This document shows, in pieces, positions 63,261 to 64,000 of a stretch of 64,000 nt of DNA. A program made the position numbers and the translations under genes. Positions within the stretch are counted from its first letter, which is position 1. Every line of letters starts with the position of its first letter. Origin of the DNA: Arthrobacter sp. H35-D1 (GTDB taxonomy: Bacteria; Actinomycetota; Actinomycetes; Actinomycetales; Micrococcaceae); the NCBI RefSeq assembly GCF_030063185.1, contig NZ_JASISP010000018.1, positions 1-64,000 on the forward strand, written 5' to 3'. The notes below the pieces were generated by a model. That model saw only the letters and a program-made list of their open reading frames with translations. It was not told the origin of the DNA and did no database searches.

Positions 63261-63602
63261 CTAGCTAGCAGGGTCGAAGTGGAAAGCGCGTACCTCCTGC
63301 GCGCAACGGCAGGATACAGCGAACTTCGCGGCCCACTCCAAGGCGACATCGTAGGAGGGTAACTCCAACACGGAGTAGCCGCCCTCCAGCTGCGAGGTTT
63401 GCGGGTAGGTGCCCTTTCGCACGGTCCCATCGCCGTCGACCATGACGGGTGGGATGCTTTCATCGATGCCGCCGCCAAAGACCCAGGCACCGGCGTTCTT
63501 CGCCTCCTGAACGACCGCGTGCGTAGCGTCCGAAACGGCCTGTAGGTCTTCGCCAAGGAAAGCCATGGCGGCACTGGGAAACGAGATTAAATACTTGGTC
63601 AT
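63261..63602 (-). CDS. YCII-related domain protein
   Basis: A 113-residue protein from the ATG at 63602, with AAGGAG upstream; the longer frame to 63704 is not needed. MTKYLISFPSAAMAFLGEDL, then AGAWVFGGGIDES and GGYSVLELPSYDVALEWAAK follow the YCII fold used by small dehydratase-like or muconolactone-isomerase-like proteins. The conserved YCII His-Asp pair is not clear. The short region before it (63603-63704) is noncoding. Confidence 0.82.
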   Translation of the reverse strand: MTKYLISFPSAAMAFLGEDLQAVSDATHAVVQEAKNAGAWVFGGGIDESIPPVMVDGDGTVRKGTYPQTSQLEGGYSVLELPSYDVALEWAAKFAVSCRCAQEVRAFHFDPAS

Positions 63603-64000
63603 CGCATCGACTCCTTCTTCGTGTGATGGGCCGTTACACTCATCCTCGCTGATGCCATCGTGGCCTGCAAGGCTCTCCAGAGCCCCGCGGATGCCGATGC
63701 CCATTCACGAAACCCTTACCGGCCCATCTTCCGCCCCTGAGATCCAGTAATCCTGGCTAATCGGGCCTTTTGGGTGTCAGTCATTCTTTAGGTCCTCGGG
63801 GATCATAATGATGATTCCGTTCGGGCCACTCAGTAGTGACCGCGCTGGCGGGGAGAGTCGTGTCGAGACGGAATCGTTCCTGCAAACGCAGTGGACAAAG
63901 TTATCGAAAAATATGCGTGGATTGTCCGGTGTCCTCTGTTGCTGGAAGTTGTGGCGGGTTATGCTCTGGCCATGGCGATGGATCCAGTTGAGGCGAATCC
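63603..64000. other. Right edge, no complete gene
   Basis: No reading frame with a start signal and family features is seen. A frame opening near 63973 may be the start of the next gene beyond the window. Confidence 0.4.

Overview
The window looks like a high-GC actinobacterial chromosome, most likely Arthrobacter or another Micrococcaceae. The evidence is the protein families (DUF4032, DUF4192, DUF6338, SCO6880-like transfer protein, actinobacterial LuxR and HD-LuxR regulators), the otsA-otsB pair and the GTG starts. No species can be named from sequence reading alone.

Left flank (1-10.6 kb): the left edge holds one end of an IS21-family element (partial istA on the minus strand, end repeats to about 945). 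It has cut off the 5' end of a GH13 alpha-glucosidase/amylase gene. Ordinary chromosomal genes follow: an FAD-linked oxidase, a DUF4032 protein, an MsmX/UgpC-type sugar ABC ATPase, otsB-otsA for trehalose synthesis, and a membrane-anchored DsbA-like protein. The flank ends at tRNA-Thr(TGT).

Integrated conjugative element (about 10.58-52.4 kb): the tRNA gene serves as attL. A tyrosine integrase and a MerR-like excisionase follow, then winged-helix and XRE regulators, a sigma-70-like factor, an NlpC/P60 cell-wall hydrolase, a type IV secretion operon (DUF6112, VirB6/TrbL-like, SCO6880-like, VirB4-like and VirD4-like proteins, DUF4913), an ArdC-like antirestriction protein, and a MobF relaxase-helicase with a zinc-ribbon partner. 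Cargo includes a HEPN-like/DUF4365-HEAT gene pair, a three-gene restriction-modification cassette (two methyltransferase-like genes plus a GIY-YIG/helicase protein), a coiled-coil membrane protein, DUF4192, an ImmA/IrrE peptidase with a MAB_1171c-like membrane protein, and DUF6338 with a 52-residue protein. Near the right end an AlbA_2 (Schlafen-like) gene is split by a complete insertion sequence with perfect 18-bp inverted repeats and a 5-bp target duplication.

The most informative new signal is a dyad operator, GGTCATG-N19-CCATG (first half AATCATG in one copy), present five times with exactly the same spacing. The sites lie in front of xis-int, a winged-helix regulator, the secretion operon, the zinc-ribbon/relaxase operon and the DUF4192 gene. 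They look like the binding sites of a master regulator coordinating excision, DNA processing and transfer.

Right flank (52.3-64 kb): several degraded tRNA 3' ends with ACTCATT-type repeats suggest repeated integrations at this locus. Beyond them lie a large LuxR/AAA regulator, an HD-GYP-LuxR protein, a carboxymuconolactone-decarboxylase-like protein, two SRPBCC/YCII-type small proteins, a YwqK-type repeat protein, and two frameshifted pseudogenes (DUF1801 and metallo-beta-lactamase fold).
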